A stretch of DNA of 64,000 bases, taken from contig NC_081543.1 of assembly GCF_901000735.1 (NCBI RefSeq), positions 31,766,771-31,830,770 of the forward strand. Direction: 5' to 3'. Shown here in pieces: positions 22,370 to 35,378 of this stretch. A model generated the notes under the pieces. It was not told the origin of the DNA, did not search any database, and worked only from the letters and a program-made list of their open reading frames with translations. The position numbers and the translations under genes were made by a program. Each line of letters opens with the position of its first letter. Position 1 is the stretch's first letter. This DNA comes from Corylus avellana. Lineage: Eukaryota > Streptophyta > Magnoliopsida > Fagales > Betulaceae.

Positions 22370-24205
22370 TCAGACAAAATCAGTGACAGAACTGAAAGCT
22401 GTCTTCCCGCACTGACCAACTGTTAATCTAAGACTTTCTTCACTCGTTTGGTTTATTTTGCAACATAACCGACGTGGCGCCTGTCCAAGGACATTCAAGA
22501 CATTATAAAAACTGAAACGGCCAACTCCAGAAAATTCAGTAAAAATGGAAAAAGAGATTGAACATTAAAGAATTAAGGTAAAAGACACACCACATGCCAA
22601 TTCCTGCTCAATGGAAAACCCAAGACCTGAATATTTTTCACATAGCGCAGAGGAGGAGAACGTGGAAAGCAGAGAACTTTTCTTTTCAAATCTTCTCTTC
22701 CTCTGGCCCACGCATATGAACCCAATGTAGCATTTCCTTGTCTGGCTACGTCTTTCAAGAAAAAAAGGATAGGTTTTTTACAAACAGATGTGTAAGGATC
22801 CCTGGTGTCGAAGTCGAATTCATTCCTGTCACGTATTCTGTTCCAAGCAGAGTAGGTGACCTCTGAGCTCTCCAGCTCACGGGGAAGCACGACGTTTGGG
22901 AAAACCTGAACAACATAACCAAGTGAGACTGAAAAAGTGAGGCGTCGTGCTCGGTCATAACAGATTGATCGCTGCAAGAAGCTCCTGGGGTCGAGTCTCA
23001 TGGCCTTTGTAAAGAGTTTCAAGCTCTCCAGAGAGCTCAGGCCGGGATAAAAGGGATCAACAGCATCGACATGGTGAATTGAAACAAAGGGGGCAATGGG
23101 GTGAGAGGACAGAAGACCGTGTGCGTCACCCCTAATATCCCACTGCAACAAAGAAGCGAATTTTTCCCAAAATGTTTCCTGAGATTTTGTGTATCAAATG
23201 CAGAAAGAAATTATTTCTGAAAGAATGGAAGAAGAGTCGGACCTGGTGGAAGCCATGTTCCCTGGTTAATGGAACGCCAAGTTCGGAAATGCAGGCATGG
23301 AGGCGATCATCACTTCCGTAGAGCTTGGGATACCTGTCGAGGCAGTCATCCTGAATCTTGGAGAGTGCCTCGGCCAGTGGGCGACTAATAGCGATCCCAC
23401 CACCGCCAAAAGCCATGGAGTGGCTGAAATAGGTATTGGCAGAATGGCTCTCGGAGGGGCTCCCAATGTAAATCATCTCGGAAGGATCGTACTTGCGGAG
23501 AACAGCCACCAGATTATCGGCATTGAAAATGGTGTCATCGTCACCGAGAACGAACCAGCGTACATCCGGTAGACCCAGTCGGAAGCACTCGGTGATAATG
23601 CGAGAGATGCGGAGTCCAGAAGGGTGACCAGTGGGATTGGTGTAGCGGAAGCGGGAGATGTCCTCGGAAACCATGACAGCGGGTAAGGAATCATCGCCAT
23701 CCTCGCGAGGCACTGGCTCCTCCAACCAGACATGGCCGCGCATGTCATCAGGATGCCACCAAAGCTTCACGAATTCCTTGCGCCGTTTCCAGAGCTGCGA
23801 GGATCCGGCAATGCCAAACACAATGTGCTCCAGCGACAACTCCACCGAAGGGCTGCCACTGTGAGTGGGAAAAGGCGGAGGCGAGGAGGGCGCCGATGAC
23901 GAAAGAAGATCGGAACGACGACGATTCCTCCCGGTCCAGAGGAGAGAATGGGGGCTGCCTTCCCAATGCTTGAAACGCTGCCAGCAGTGGGTGGTGGTCC
24001 CGGAGAAGACAAGAGAGAGCCATACTGTTGTAGAGAGGAGGAGTGCCGCCACGGCCACGACGGCAGTGCCCGTGCGGCTCTGACGCCATGGACTGCTTCG
24101 GCTACGGCATCGATTCTTGTGGAGGTCAGGATGGTAACAGGGCATCGTCGTCGTCGTTGCCTTCGTCAATTTCTTGTTCATCTTCGTCACCATCATCGCC
24201 CCCAA
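22370..24205 (-). CDS. DUF604 Fringe-like glycosyltransferase (type II Golgi membrane protein)
   Basis: Three exons join in frame to 541 aa: 24205-23243, 23142-22591 and 22480-22370, all GT-AG, phase 0. The N-terminus has a Ser/Arg-rich cytosolic tail and one membrane anchor (~46-68, VVAVAALLLSTTVWLSLVF), followed by a Ser/Pro stem. The catalytic-type region has LEHIVFGIAGSSQLWKRRKE, the metal-binding DDD at 222-224 (FVLGDDDTIF), FGGGGIAIS and YGSDDRLHAC. The exon 1/2 junction restores GFHQWDIRGDAHGLL, a family signature. The small third exon supplies the conserved APRRLCC end. DUF604 proteins are related to Fringe/GT31 enzymes; the plant acceptor is not established. Arabidopsis At1g33250 is the likely counterpart by gene order. 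A (TC)n tract lies in the 5' leader. Confidence 0.92.
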
Positions 24206-24921
24206 CGTTCATTTCCACCACTCGCCACCAACAAACACTACGGAGTTGAGAGAGTACTAGTCAGGGGAGGAAATTGGGGAAATTGGGAGAGTAGAGTCAC
24301 TTCACTTGGGTTCCAGAACGGGGATATAGGCGCATAAATCAACGTCAAACGGAGTCTCTCTCTCTCTCTCTCGGATTGTGTGATGTTGATTTTTGACGCT
24401 TTGTTCGCTTTTTCAATTTTCTTCTCTCTTTTTTTCAAATTTAAAGCGAGCCTCTGCATCATCTCAAATCCCCTGCCTTGTGTTGCGTTGCGTTTGTCCA
24501 CATCGTTTTTCAACCAACGTCTTGTTTTTTTCTCTGCTTTCCCCGGGCTTCGAAATCATTTGACGAGGAGAAAATGCTCCGCTCCCTTGCATGCACTCCT
24601 GTCACACAATTTGTGCACCACGATCGCCCTTCTCTGTCAATTTTTTGTGTAGCATGGCGCACCCTCGTAAGTCCAACACATCCTTCTAATACACTATTTA
24701 CTTCAATTTTTTTTAAAAAAAAATTAATATCAAAATATTCTCACTTATATATCACATCATTCACATTTATATTTACGTTTTATTATTATTCAAATAAAAA
24801 AAATCATTACAAAACAAAAATTTTTCACTTTTCACCTTTTTATATCAATCATTATTTTATTATTTTATTTTTTTTATTATTAACTGTATCTTGCAAACAA
24901 GGCCCTAGTCTCACACACACA

Positions 24922-25418
24922 CAGTTGCGGAGCCACGTTACCCCATGGCACCCCCAAGGATTTTTTTTTTTTATTTTTATTTTTATTTTTAACCCACGAC
25001 ACCTTCAAAATAAAAAATAAATTTTTTTTTTACAATTTTACCTACCTATTACCCAAGACACAGCAATCGTTCTCCTGCACCCCCATTTAACCCACAGCAA
25101 TTTAACCCACTGCGACCTTTTTCTAGCACCCAAAAAAAAAAATCTCTAAGGCGCTCTCTCTCATACTCTCTCTAGTCTCTTCGTAAAGTGTAGTTCTAGA
25201 CACTTTTTTTTTTTTTTGTATTTCTGTCTTTTTGATATAATGTCGACATGTTACATTTCTAATATATCAATTTGAGCACATATTTATAAACTTTTATAAA
25301 TATTTTTTGTGATTCATATATTATGTAAATTACCAAATTTTTAAGGTGGAAAAAATTTTTAAGACGCCAAAAAAATTTTAGCGACACCCCCAATATAAAA
25401 TGGCTGGCTCTGCCACTG
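24922..25418. mobile_element. hAT-type MITE (~497 bp) inserted in a CA microsatellite
   Basis: The ends are CAGTTGCGGAGCCACG and, as reverse complement of the right end, CAGTGGCAGAGCCAGCC, followed by GGCACCCCC / GGGGGTGTC near each end. These are the terminal repeats of the common plant CAGTGGCGGAGCCA family. CACACACA flanks both sides (24914-24921 and 25419-25426), consistent with an 8 bp hAT duplication, although the host microsatellite makes the exact ends uncertain. No transposase. Confidence 0.7.
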
Positions 25419-27610
25419 CACACACATATATATACTCAATTAAATAAAAAGGAAATGTGCCAACGGAATGGTACGTTCATATGAATTTCACAACCAAAAA
25501 CAAAAAATGGCTTGGCAACCCAAGAGTAAGCAACTTTCACAGGAAATAAGCAATATAAAACTTAGCACCAATGAACATTTCATATAAACCATCTATCACT
25601 ACATTTATAGATTCCAAAGGAAAAGAAAATGGTTTTAACTTAGCTTTGCTACAAAATTTATTTAGATAGCATAGAAATTTTTTTATCCTTACTTAAATAG
25701 TGTTACGTAATAAACATGTTCAAAAGTATTTATAAGAAAATAAGTTATTTAAGTGAAAGGTGTTAAAGAAAATGAATTTAATCTAACTTTTTGTAGTTGG
25801 AGATTTGATTACTAAGCATTTTCGCTCATTCAATTTTGTTTTTGTTTTTCAAGTTATAGGCAAGGAATAGACGGCCGAAATGTTGAGCTATGAAACGTAT
25901 AGGAAGCAATATCATGAACGTATTTTCCTCATCTTAAATAAGTGCGGCGGCATGATGAAACGTCTCTTATGAATCTTTATAACCTTTATGATATCATTAT
26001 AGTAATCTAGACCAAGTGTTTCCAAATTAAATGGAGTTTTAAATTCATTTTGACCTTTTTCATGCGGTTGTTATCCCATTTAGTTAAATGCTCTGGTAAA
26101 CCATATAATTTTATACACTTCTGAGTGAATAAGTTCGACAAACTTAGCCCTAGTGGGTTAGGAGTGTTATAGTTATGGTATGAAAGTGACTTAGTAATGT
26201 GCATTTAGCACCGCATGACATGACCCTGACAAGGACGTCAGAAATTTAAGAGAAGGGTTTGTAACACTTTAATCCAATATTATGAAGATAAGTAGTCTAC
26301 ATAGAGAGTGTGTGGGTGTATAAGAGATGTTTCATAAGTGTTAAAACTCACATTATTTACTTAGCATATGAAACTCGGCTTTATAAGTGATTTTAGGAAA
26401 GCTTCACATTAACTAACTATTTTGGGATGATATCATAAATATAACTAGCCCTTTTATGGTGATATTTAAAAACTTAGGCCACACAATTGGCCAAAATAAG
26501 GCCAACTATGGGCCAAAATATGGTTAATTATGGGCCAAAATGAGAGTCAACTGTAAACTTAAATGAGAGTCAATTGAGGGCCTTAAATGGGCCTATGTCT
26601 TCAAACAATACCTTAAAGGCACAAAGATGGGCCAACAAAGAGCCAAAAATGAATCCGAATTAACAACATGACCAACAATAAACCAAACCAAATAACTGAG
26701 TCAAACAAAGGAAAGATGAGGCAACTTGGTTGTTTTTTCACCATTTTTTTTTTTTTTTCCTCAACCGAGTTTTTTTTTTTTTAACAATCACATATGAATA
26801 ATTTCCTACACAATCCACTCATAGGGTTTTTTTCTCTTCCATCTCTGACGCAAAAACTACGTTAGGGGGCTTTTCTTTTCAAAACTTGATTTCGAGATGG
26901 CATGTGGAACTCCGCATCCAGATCCAACTCTTTCTCTGTTTCCCAAATCACATGGTTTCAAAAAAAAATATTGTTCAATTTTTTTTTTTAGCCAGATCTT
27001 GGGGTGGCCTTCGAGCCACCATTTTTTTTTTTTTTTTTCTAATAAAGTAATTGTTTAAGTTTTATATATTTATATACTAATGAAATTCATCAAATGTTTT
27101 GACAAAATTTAACTACAATGACTAAATAGTTATTTTGTCCTACCCCGAGGATATCTGAATTATTCTTTATGCTGCATGCAATGATTTGTAATTTTAGCCA
27201 ATTACAATGACTAATTTTACATTTATACCTAATTGATACTCTTATATTTTGTCTCTTAGTTTGTGTTACACATATTCTCAGAGGTAAAACCCATGGGCCC
27301 CAGACATAGTGATCTAATGGAAAAGAATCCCAGAATACTGCAATAGGCCCACCTTGATAAAGCCCAAAGCCCCAGTAAAAGACCAATTGACCTGCGGTTT
27401 CAGCTATGCCGAGAATGCTAGTCCGAGACTAGCACAATCGGGAACACTCAATGTAACGGACATGCATTAAACCATCTGGTTGGTTACGCTTCAGTCATGG
27501 ACTCATATTGATGACTCGGATAGTTACGCGCCAGACAAGGGATGCACGTTAAAAATATAGTTACAAATTACTTGTAATAGCCAAGGAATAAAAATATTAA
27601 CTCCTCCATC
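25419..27610. other. Intergenic DNA with short degenerate repeats
   Basis: No gene. A run of GGGCCAAAAT-like repeats occurs at 26480-26640, and T-rich tracts around 26740-27040. The last 200 bp before the gag fragment may be residual gypsy leader. Confidence 0.5.
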
Positions 27611-28014
27611 CGCTACAGTGGAGTCGGGGATCCAACCGAGCACTTAAAGAATTATCGGATGCATCTGGCACTCCATGCAACACCCGATGAAGTGACATGT
27701 AGAGCTTTTCCCACGACTCTCTCGGGGAACGCTAGAGAATGGTTCCGAGGCTTAGTGCCCAACTCTATAAGTTCCTTCAAAGACCTTGCTTGAATATTTT
27801 TGACCCAATTCCTTGGGTCTCGGGAGAGGAAGAAGCCTTCCAGATATCTCTCAACACTCCATCAATGCGAAGGGGAGAGTTTGAAGGAATTTATGACCCA
27901 ATTCAATCTAGAAAAATTGAAGGTAGAAGATCTTACCGATGGCGTGGTGTTTTCCGTTATCTATCAAGGCATCTCTCCTGATGAGCCGGTGATGAGAAAA
28001 ATTGCACGAAGAGG
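27611..28014 (+). pseudogene. Ty3/gypsy Gag fragment
   Basis: One frame with one stop reads RYSGVGDPTEHLKNYRMHLA, then ATPDEVTCRAFPTTLSGNAR and EWFRGLVPNSISSF, then IFLTQFLGSRERKKPSRYLS and LHQCEGESLKEFMTQFN. This is the retrotransposon Gag domain (the LxGxAxxWFxxL motif and the QxxxESLxxFxxRF motif). No LTR, protease or RT accompanies it, and the LINE begins where it ends. Confidence 0.85.
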
Positions 28015-29530
28015 CCCAAATTGGTTTTCTTAATGGAAACCAAGCTACCGACACAACGAATGGAGATTATTAAAAAGCAAAAGCTGGTTTTGGTAGCTTT
28101 TTTGTGGTGGATAACGTAGGGCGTAGTGGTGGTTTGGCATTGATATGGAGTGTGGATATTTGTGTGGAAATTCAAAATTATAGCAGACGCCATATAAATG
28201 CAATGGTACAAATAGAAGTAAATGGTATTAAATGGAAGTTTACGAGGTTTTATGGCCATCCCGAGGTGGGAAAGCGTCAAGAAATGTGGAGTCTTATACG
28301 CCATCTTTATTCTTTTCCCCCAGAAGCTTGGCTTTGTGTCAGTGATTTTAATAAGATCACTGAGGATGCAGAAAAATTTGGTGAGGCTCATAAGCCTAGA
28401 GGGCGGATGAGCTTTTTATGACACTTTAAACCATTGCCAATTGCATGACCTTGGATTTTCAGGAGCTAGATTCAAGTGGTGTAACATGCAACAAGGAGGG
28501 AATTTCGTAAAGGAAAGGCCAGACAGGGCGACGACCAATAATGGATGGAGGGACGCTTATCCAGTAAGGCAAGTGGAGGTCTTGGCAAACCGAAGCTCTG
28601 ATCATGCTCCCTTGTTGGTAAAATTTAGTAAATCTACTCTGAGATTGGCACTAGAAGAAGAGGTTCAGATTTGAAGCTGAATGGAATACTGAGAAGGAAT
28701 GTAGGAAAATCATCCATCAGGTGTGGAAGGCCAAAACAACGGATGTAGGGGTGTGGAGGGTTGTTAGGCAAAAACTTGTTGAGAGTAAGGAAGAACTAGG
28801 AAGATGGGCAGTAGCTGATAAAAATCCAGTTGATGGCCTCATTATTTCCAAAGCTCGTGACCTACAACAGCTTCAAATGGAAGAGGGCATTCTGGATTTA
28901 GTGAAAATGGGTCAGCTCCAACGTGAAATGAATGGTTTAATAGAACAGGACGAAACCCACCTCAAACAGCGTGCAAAGGTGGCTTGGTTGAAATCTGGAG
29001 ATAGGAACTCTAAGTTCTTTCATGCGTGTATCAACCAACATCGGAGAGCAAATGAAATTCATTGTATTCACGATGAAGAAGGCTCATTACACTCATCCCC
29101 AGAAGAAGTTGAAAAGCTTTTATTTTGTATTTTTAGAGGATCTTTTCGACCTCTAGTTCGAGTGGTATTGAGGCTTGCTTGGCGACTATTCCTAGGCGAG
29201 TTACTCCAAAGATGAACAAGCAAATAACCAATGAATTCACCAAAGAAGAAGTGGTTGCAGCCCTCCAGCAAATGGCACCTCTTAAGTCCCTGGGTCCAGA
29301 TGGTTTTCGAGTTTCTTTTTACCAAAATAATTGGGAGCAGGTGCGCAATGAGGTATGTATTACAACTTTCAATTTTTTTCGGACTGGAATAATAGATGAG
29401 GTAATAAATCAAACTCATATTGCGCTAATCACAAAAAACACTAATCCTACCCGGGTGACTGAATATTGACCTATTAGTCTTTTCAATGTATTTTATAAAA
29501 TTTTGTCCTAAGTTTTGGCTAATAGATTGA

Positions 29531-30042
29531 GGGGAAAAATTCACTTTACCCCCCCTGAAGTTTGAGGTGTTTTTCAATTTGAATCCAAATGTTTAAAAAT
29601 TTGTAATGCACCCCTAATGTTTCAAAATTTTGCAATTAACACCCTTCGTTACTAATTGTTGTCTAAATACATGAAAATTGCCTGCATAGGAGCAGGTGAG
29701 AGGCATCTGCTCCTTTTCTTTTTCACTCCAACACCCACACGACACCCAAACGGGGTTCAAAAGGGGTTGACGAGAAAAAAATCAAAACAGGTGTTGGGTT
29801 TTAATGAGGGGCAATTATGTCAATTCACTAGTTAGGTTGGGTGCAAAATTGGAAGACACAACATAAAAATTTCACATGAGTCGCACATGATGTCATTTTC
29901 GTCTACTTAGAATGCAATTAGTAACGGAGGGTGTTAATTGCAAATTTTTGAAACATTATGAGAGTACATTGCAAATTTTTAAACATTGAGATTCAAATTG
30001 AAAAACAGCCCAAACTTCGGGGGGGTAAAGTGAATTTTCCCT
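29531..30042. mobile_element. MITE (~512 bp) nested in the LINE reverse transcriptase
   Basis: Terminal inverted repeats GGGGAAAAATTCACTTTACC and, at the other end, AGGGAAAATTCACTTTACCC extend over 100 bp with mismatches. TAGATTGA (29523-29530 and 30043-30050) flanks it as an exact 8 bp duplication. Removing the element and one copy restores the LINE reading ANRLKLILPLIIS. The 8 bp duplication suggests hAT. No coding capacity. Confidence 0.85.
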
Positions 30043-31905
30043 TAGATTGAAACTTATACTACCCTTGATTATTTCTACCAATCAAAGTACTTTTATTCTA
30101 AGGAGACTCATTTCGGATAACATTCTAATTACCAATGAGACTCTTCACACCATGCATTCCAGGATGTGGGGTAAGGAGGAATTCATGGCTATCAAGCTCG
30201 ATATAAGCAAGGCCTACGATCGTGTGGAATGGGATTTTCTAAAAGCAGTGGTATGTATTGGTTTTGCTCCTAGATGGATTCATCTAATTATGGAGTGCAT
30301 TACTACTGTCTAGTATTCCGTCATTATTAATGGGTAGTCGGTGAGTAGTATCCACCCATCTAGAGGAATAAGATAGGGGGACCCTCTATCCCCTTATCTT
30401 TTTCTTCTCTGTGTGGAAGCCTTGAGTTCACAATTACAGCAAGCTGAGAGAACAGGTCTACTTCGGGGTGTTCCCACCTCTCCGAGGGGGCCACGACTGA
30501 ATAATTTATTTTTTGCTGATGATATTTTGCAAGGTTAATTTGGCTGAATGGCAGATTCTCTTTGGCTTGCTTGATACATATGAAAAGGCCTCGGGACAAA
30601 GGCTTAATAAAGATAAGATGTCGGCTTTCTTTAGCAGAAATTTCAGCCATAGCACTCACAAAGAAATGCTACAATTGATAGGGATTCTGGTTGCTAAACA
30701 TATGATCAATATCTGGGGTTGCCAGCTTTAGTGCGCAAATCCCGTATTCGAGAATTCTAGCATATCACTAATAGGGTTCGTAAGAGGGTGAATGACTAGA
30801 AAAATAAATTCATGTCTCAGGCAGGAAAGGAGATTCTGTTGAAAGCTGTAATCCAAGCCATCCCAACCTATTGCATGAGTGTATTCTTACTACCTAAAGA
30901 ACTGTGTCGGGAAATAAATTCTATCATGCAGATGTTCTAGTGGGGACACAAGGAGAATGGCCAGAAAATTCACTGGATGAGTTGGGAAAAATGAGTTTCA
31001 CAAAGACAAGTGGTGGAATGGGTTTCCGGGACCTCCATTCTTTCAATAAGGCACTTTTAGCAAAACAATGCTGGAGGTTAGTGCAACAACCTGATAGCTT
31101 ACTAGGGAGGATTTTTAAAGCAAAATATTTTTCCAATGAAGGTTTTCTGGAGGCAAGGATTGGGAGTAGACCATCCTTTGCTTGGTGGAGTTTATTTGCA
31201 GCTCGTGAGCTTCTTCAAGAAGGTTTGTTGTGGCGAGTTGGCGATGGCAAATTAATCAAGATATGGGGTGAAAAATGGCTCCCTAGGCCAACCACATATG
31301 AGGTTCAATCTACTTGTACTCAACTTTCGGGTGAGGCTAAGGTGTGTGAGCTTATCAACTCAAGAATGGGGGAGTGGGATGTCTCTTTGATCAGGAATAT
31401 TTTCCAGGAGGAAGAAGTTGCGATCATCTGTAACATACCCATTAGCAAATATGGGCAACCTGATAGGAAAATTTGGAGAGCTTCTGCCACTGGTTTTTTC
31501 ACCGTCCGAAGTGCTTATCACTTGGAGAAGGAGTGACAGGCCATGAAGCACAAGCATGGATCTACTAGGTCGGGGTATGCTCCATTGTGGAAAACCTTGT
31601 GGGGATTGGCAATTCCAAATGCAGCCAAGGCATTTTTATGGCGGGCGTGCAATAATATTTTACCCACTAAGGATAACTTACGTAAGAGGGGTATTCTCAA
31701 GGAGGATAGGTGTATTTTTTGCACTAGGGAAGCTGAAATTGTTTTACATGTCCTGTGGGAATGCCCTTATGCAGTAGATGTTTGGAGTGCTTGTGGCCAA
31801 AGCCTTCAGAAAAGCCATGGAACCTTCGACTCTTTTTTGGAGGTGGTGGCTGGTCTGATGGATCGGTGTCAACGAGAGGAGATGCAACAAGAAGTTTTGG
31901 TTGCA

Positions 31906-32506
31906 AGGAAGAGGTTTTTTTAAAAAAAGAAAGATTTTTAAGATGGGCGATTGGGTTTTTCTTAAATTTTCAAAACCATCTATTTAACAAATAAAGATTC
32001 TTCAATCTGAGCATTTTTTTATGATCCCTTCAATCTGAGCATGGTGAAATTTTTTGATGAAATTTCAAAAAAAAAGTTTCAATCTTTGATGATCCCTTCA
32101 ATCTGAGCATTTTTTGTTATCTTTTCCAACTGAAAAAAGAGAAAGTACAATTGTTATTTTTTGTTAATTTTTTAAGAAAAACCCAATCGCTCCTCTTAAA
32201 AATCTTTTCTTTTTTTTTTTTTTTAAAAAAAAAACAAAACTCTTCCTACCACAGACCACCACCAGAATCCAGAATTGCAGCCAACGCAAGTACATGCCCT
32301 AAGAGGATGCTGTGAAAGTTGAATGCCAAGCAGTGGAGATCTGGGCTTGCAATGTGAGAAGGGGCTATAAAACATGGTGGCCGGGGAAGAGCTGTAGTTA
32401 AACTATCAATCAGATTTAACATGTCCAACAATACAGCTCACTAGAAAACTCCATGGAGAGATTTTTTGGGTTGGAAAGACAGCTTGGTCTCGTGTGAGAG
32501 GGGAAG

Positions 32507-32537
<31 letters not shown>

Positions 32538-34223
32538 TGAAAGAGAGAAACTAACGGTGGAGTTAACTATAGTTTGTGGAAATTAGGGTATTAAAAAAAA
32601 CATGTGAGAAGCACATGTTTGAAGACACATGTCAATTTTAGAGACTAGGTTGGAGGAATTTCCTCCAACCTAGTTTGGAGGAAAACTTTGTCCTTTATTT
32701 ATTATCCGTCACTTCATCTTTACTTGCTCATTTTATTATATTAATCTAAGATAGTCATTTATAACTAGCTTTATGCCTGAATTCATTTTTTGTGACAAGG
32801 CTAATGGCCAATATCACTAAATACAAACTAGTATTATAAATAATATATAATATATATAAAGCATGACTCATATTTTGGAGATGAGACCAATGGTCCGTAC
32901 CTACCAAAGTATGAATCAAAATTTAAATGACAATAAAAGAAATAACTGAATGTAAATACTGAATCCATATTTTGGGGATGAGACCATTGGTCCGTACCGC
33001 CAAAAATATGAACTAAAATTTAAATGACAATAAAAGAAATGACTGAATGTAAAAGCTGTAAAGTAAATAATATATAGATAATATCATAAGCCCTTAATTG
33101 ATTTTTTTCTACTAACTCATTATTATTAATTCACTTGTATCTACTACTCTATTTTACATCATACGCTTATTGGGTCTTTAAACAATTAAATGAGAACAAG
33201 TGATATAAGCAATAAATCATGATATTTATACAAGAAACACTTACCCAATAATCCTTTAGAAGTAAAACTCCACCAAATCTTCTCTAGGTAGTTAGTTTAG
33301 AAAAATAAGAACACTTGAGCACTACAAGAAAGATCTAGGCTATATGGTATTTGACTAGAACTAAGAAATAAAGTAAAAGGAGGAGCAAACAACTTTACTT
33401 GTTCTAAGATTGTAAATGAAAAGCTCAAGTGAAAGTGACTTAGCTTAGGCTCTATTTATAAGAGAATGAATGGCTAGGATTTATTTTTATACTTTTGATT
33501 TAAGGGTTGAGATGTATTTAACCAAAAGAATGAATCTAGTCCATATTTCATGATCTATACCAATTAGTATTTTCGTCCAAAATGAGGGCAGTGTATCCCG
33601 ATCCATTTTCAATGTCCAAACGTACTCCGATTGACATGAAATTTTGAGAGTAGATAGAGGACTCCGAGACAAACATTTTATATTTTTTATTTGACTTCAT
33701 CCGAGTTCGTTTGAGTCTATTTTTGGCATGTACAAAGTTTCCCATTCAACTTAGGCTTTAACTACTTGCATTCCCACTTGGCCACTTGTCTTACTAAATT
33801 ATTATTATCATGATATTTCTCATAACCCTCGTTACTAGAAGACTTTAAGTTTTCAACAAAAGCGACTAGCCTTGGTATCTTTCTTTAGCAGTTTCAATCT
33901 TATTTAGACAATATGAAAATTAAGACACTGTTTCTAGGCTAAAAACTGAAAAGCTTCAAATTAATTTATGACTTCATTAAACGCCAATATAAATAATTTA
34001 TTTACTAAATTGGGTTTAATTATGCTCATAAACATATTAGTGAAGCTAAATTGTGGAATTGAAGTGATATACAAAATTGTTCAAAAATCAATGTAATACA
34101 CCTTTAATACTAAATAGTTTATTTAATATCATTAATCCACATATCATTGTTCTAATTTATCGATTATTCTTTTAATCTATTTAATATTATTTAAATACGA
34201 TTTTTAAAATCTAGGTCGTTACA
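31906..34223. mobile_element. Insertion (~2.3 kb) splitting the LINE zf-RVT and RNase H parts
   Basis: LINE coding stops at VARK and resumes near 34224 with VVHGGDFSPLNRIVREAKLL. The left 340 bp (31906-32247) is an inverted-repeat unit with arms sharing GCGATTGGGTTTTTCTTAA. The remainder is noncoding and AT-rich, with a (GA)n run at 32508-32534, a ~95 bp tandem duplication (about 32868-33050, sharing TTTAAATGACAATAAAAGAA), and a right end reading TAGGTCGTTACA, reminiscent of an LTR end. It may be two elements; the superfamily is not resolved. Confidence 0.5.
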
Positions 34224-34991
34224 TATGGTGGTTCATGGGGGTGACTTTAGCCCTCTGAACCGTATTGTACGAGAGGCGAAATTGCTATTGCAGTGCCTCA
34301 TCACAGTCCTAGAGGAGAAGGAGAATGGGGTTGCCCAGAGGTGCGAGAATGATCCGGTGAAGTGGGAAGGGCCTCTTTTTGGGCGCTTCAAGGTGAACTG
34401 GGATGTGGCAATTGACAAATGGGTTTCGGGATTAATATAAGGATCACCATGGTCGCGTATGTGCTGCGAAGAGCATGAGGGTTAACGGTACTCAAGTTCC
34501 AGCAATGGGGGAAGCTATGGCAACATTGGCGGTAGTGGAGTTCAGTAAGGAAAGAGATATCCAGGATATTATTCTTGAAGGCGATTCCCTGCAAGTGGTT
34601 CAGGCCATGAAGGAACAAGATTCAAATTGGAGGACTTATGGGCATATTCTGGATGATGCTAGGACTATCCTTGGAACACGACAAAGTTGGATGGTGAAAC
34701 ATGTTAGGAGGATGGCCAATCAAGCAGCCCACGACCTTGCAAAGGCGGGACTCAAGCAATCTACGAAGAGGATATGGGTTGATGAGCCCCGAGATTGTAT
34801 TTTTTTCTATTGTGAACTTAGAGCTTCATGCTCTTATTGTTTAGAACCTCGTAGGTTCTAGATAATTTTTCAATATTATGAAAGTAATGAAAGTTGAAAT
34901 TTCTTCAAAAAAAAAAAAAAAAATTCATGGGGTCTTTTTACCTTTTTAGCTCTTCTTTTCAATGTTTTTATTACAAACGTCGGGATATATA

Positions 34992-35174
34992 GAGTAATGA
35001 TATAAGAAAGACTAGAGTCATCTTAGAGTCATCATAAATATGATGTGACATTTAAAATCACCGATAGATTAAAATTCAATAATAATAATCTCAAATTGAA
35101 TGGTAATTTTAAATGCCACATCACATTTGGGATGATTCTAAGAGAACTCTCTAGTCCTCCTTATACCATTACTC
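34992..35174. mobile_element. Mutator-type MITE (183 bp)
   Basis: Inverted ends GAGTAATGATATAAGAAAGA and GAGTAATGGTATAAGGAGGA (reverse complement of the right end) continue into CTAGAG and GATGTGACATTTAAAAT on each arm. GGATATATA flanks it on both sides (34983-34991 and 35175-35183), a 9 bp duplication as made by Mutator-like transposases. It sits just 3' of the LINE tail. Confidence 0.75.
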
Positions 35175-35183
35175 GGATATATA

Positions 35184-35345
35184 TTGTCAACAAACCTATC
35201 AAATTAGTTCAAAAAATTAAAAGGAGGCGTGTTTTAAAAGAATATGCAACAAATGCATCAAGTGTAAGCCCTCCTCAGAAAGGATTTGTCATTAGATTTT
35301 AAAAATTAAAAAAAAAAATCCTTAGCTTCCTTATTGGTCTTGAAG

Positions 35346-35378
<33 letters not shown>

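Larger units (their letters stand above)
28013..34922 (+). mobile_element. Decayed L1-type LINE with two nested insertions
   Basis: Pieces lie in the right order for a plant LINE. An APE endonuclease comes first (METKLP near 28035, GRSGGLALIW, FYGHP, then RSSDHAPLLV at ~28595). Reverse transcriptase follows (LKSLGPDGFRVSFYQ, KLDISKAYDRVEW, GDPLSPYLFLLCVEAL, FADDI near 30520). Next are the zf-RVT region (AAKAFLWRACNNILPTKDNL and CIFCTREAEIVLHVLWECP) and an RNase H domain (IILEGDSLQVVQAM and MANQAAHDLAKAGL). A poly(A) tail is at 34905-34922. Many stops and frameshifts disable it, for example an EY-stop-PISL that fits CGA to TGA decay. The 5' end abuts a gypsy gag fragment. Confidence 0.9.

Noticed and set aside
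23297..24337. Several plus-strand and alternative minus-strand frames of 66-129 codons
   Set aside because: They overlap DUF604 exon 1, whose frame has all family motifs.
24478..25020. 180-codon plus-strand frame
   Set aside because: Phe/Ser/Ile-rich low-complexity translation of T-rich DNA, running into the hAT MITE.
28013..34922. Active LINE
   Set aside because: Multiple stops and frameshifts in endonuclease and RT plus two insertions.
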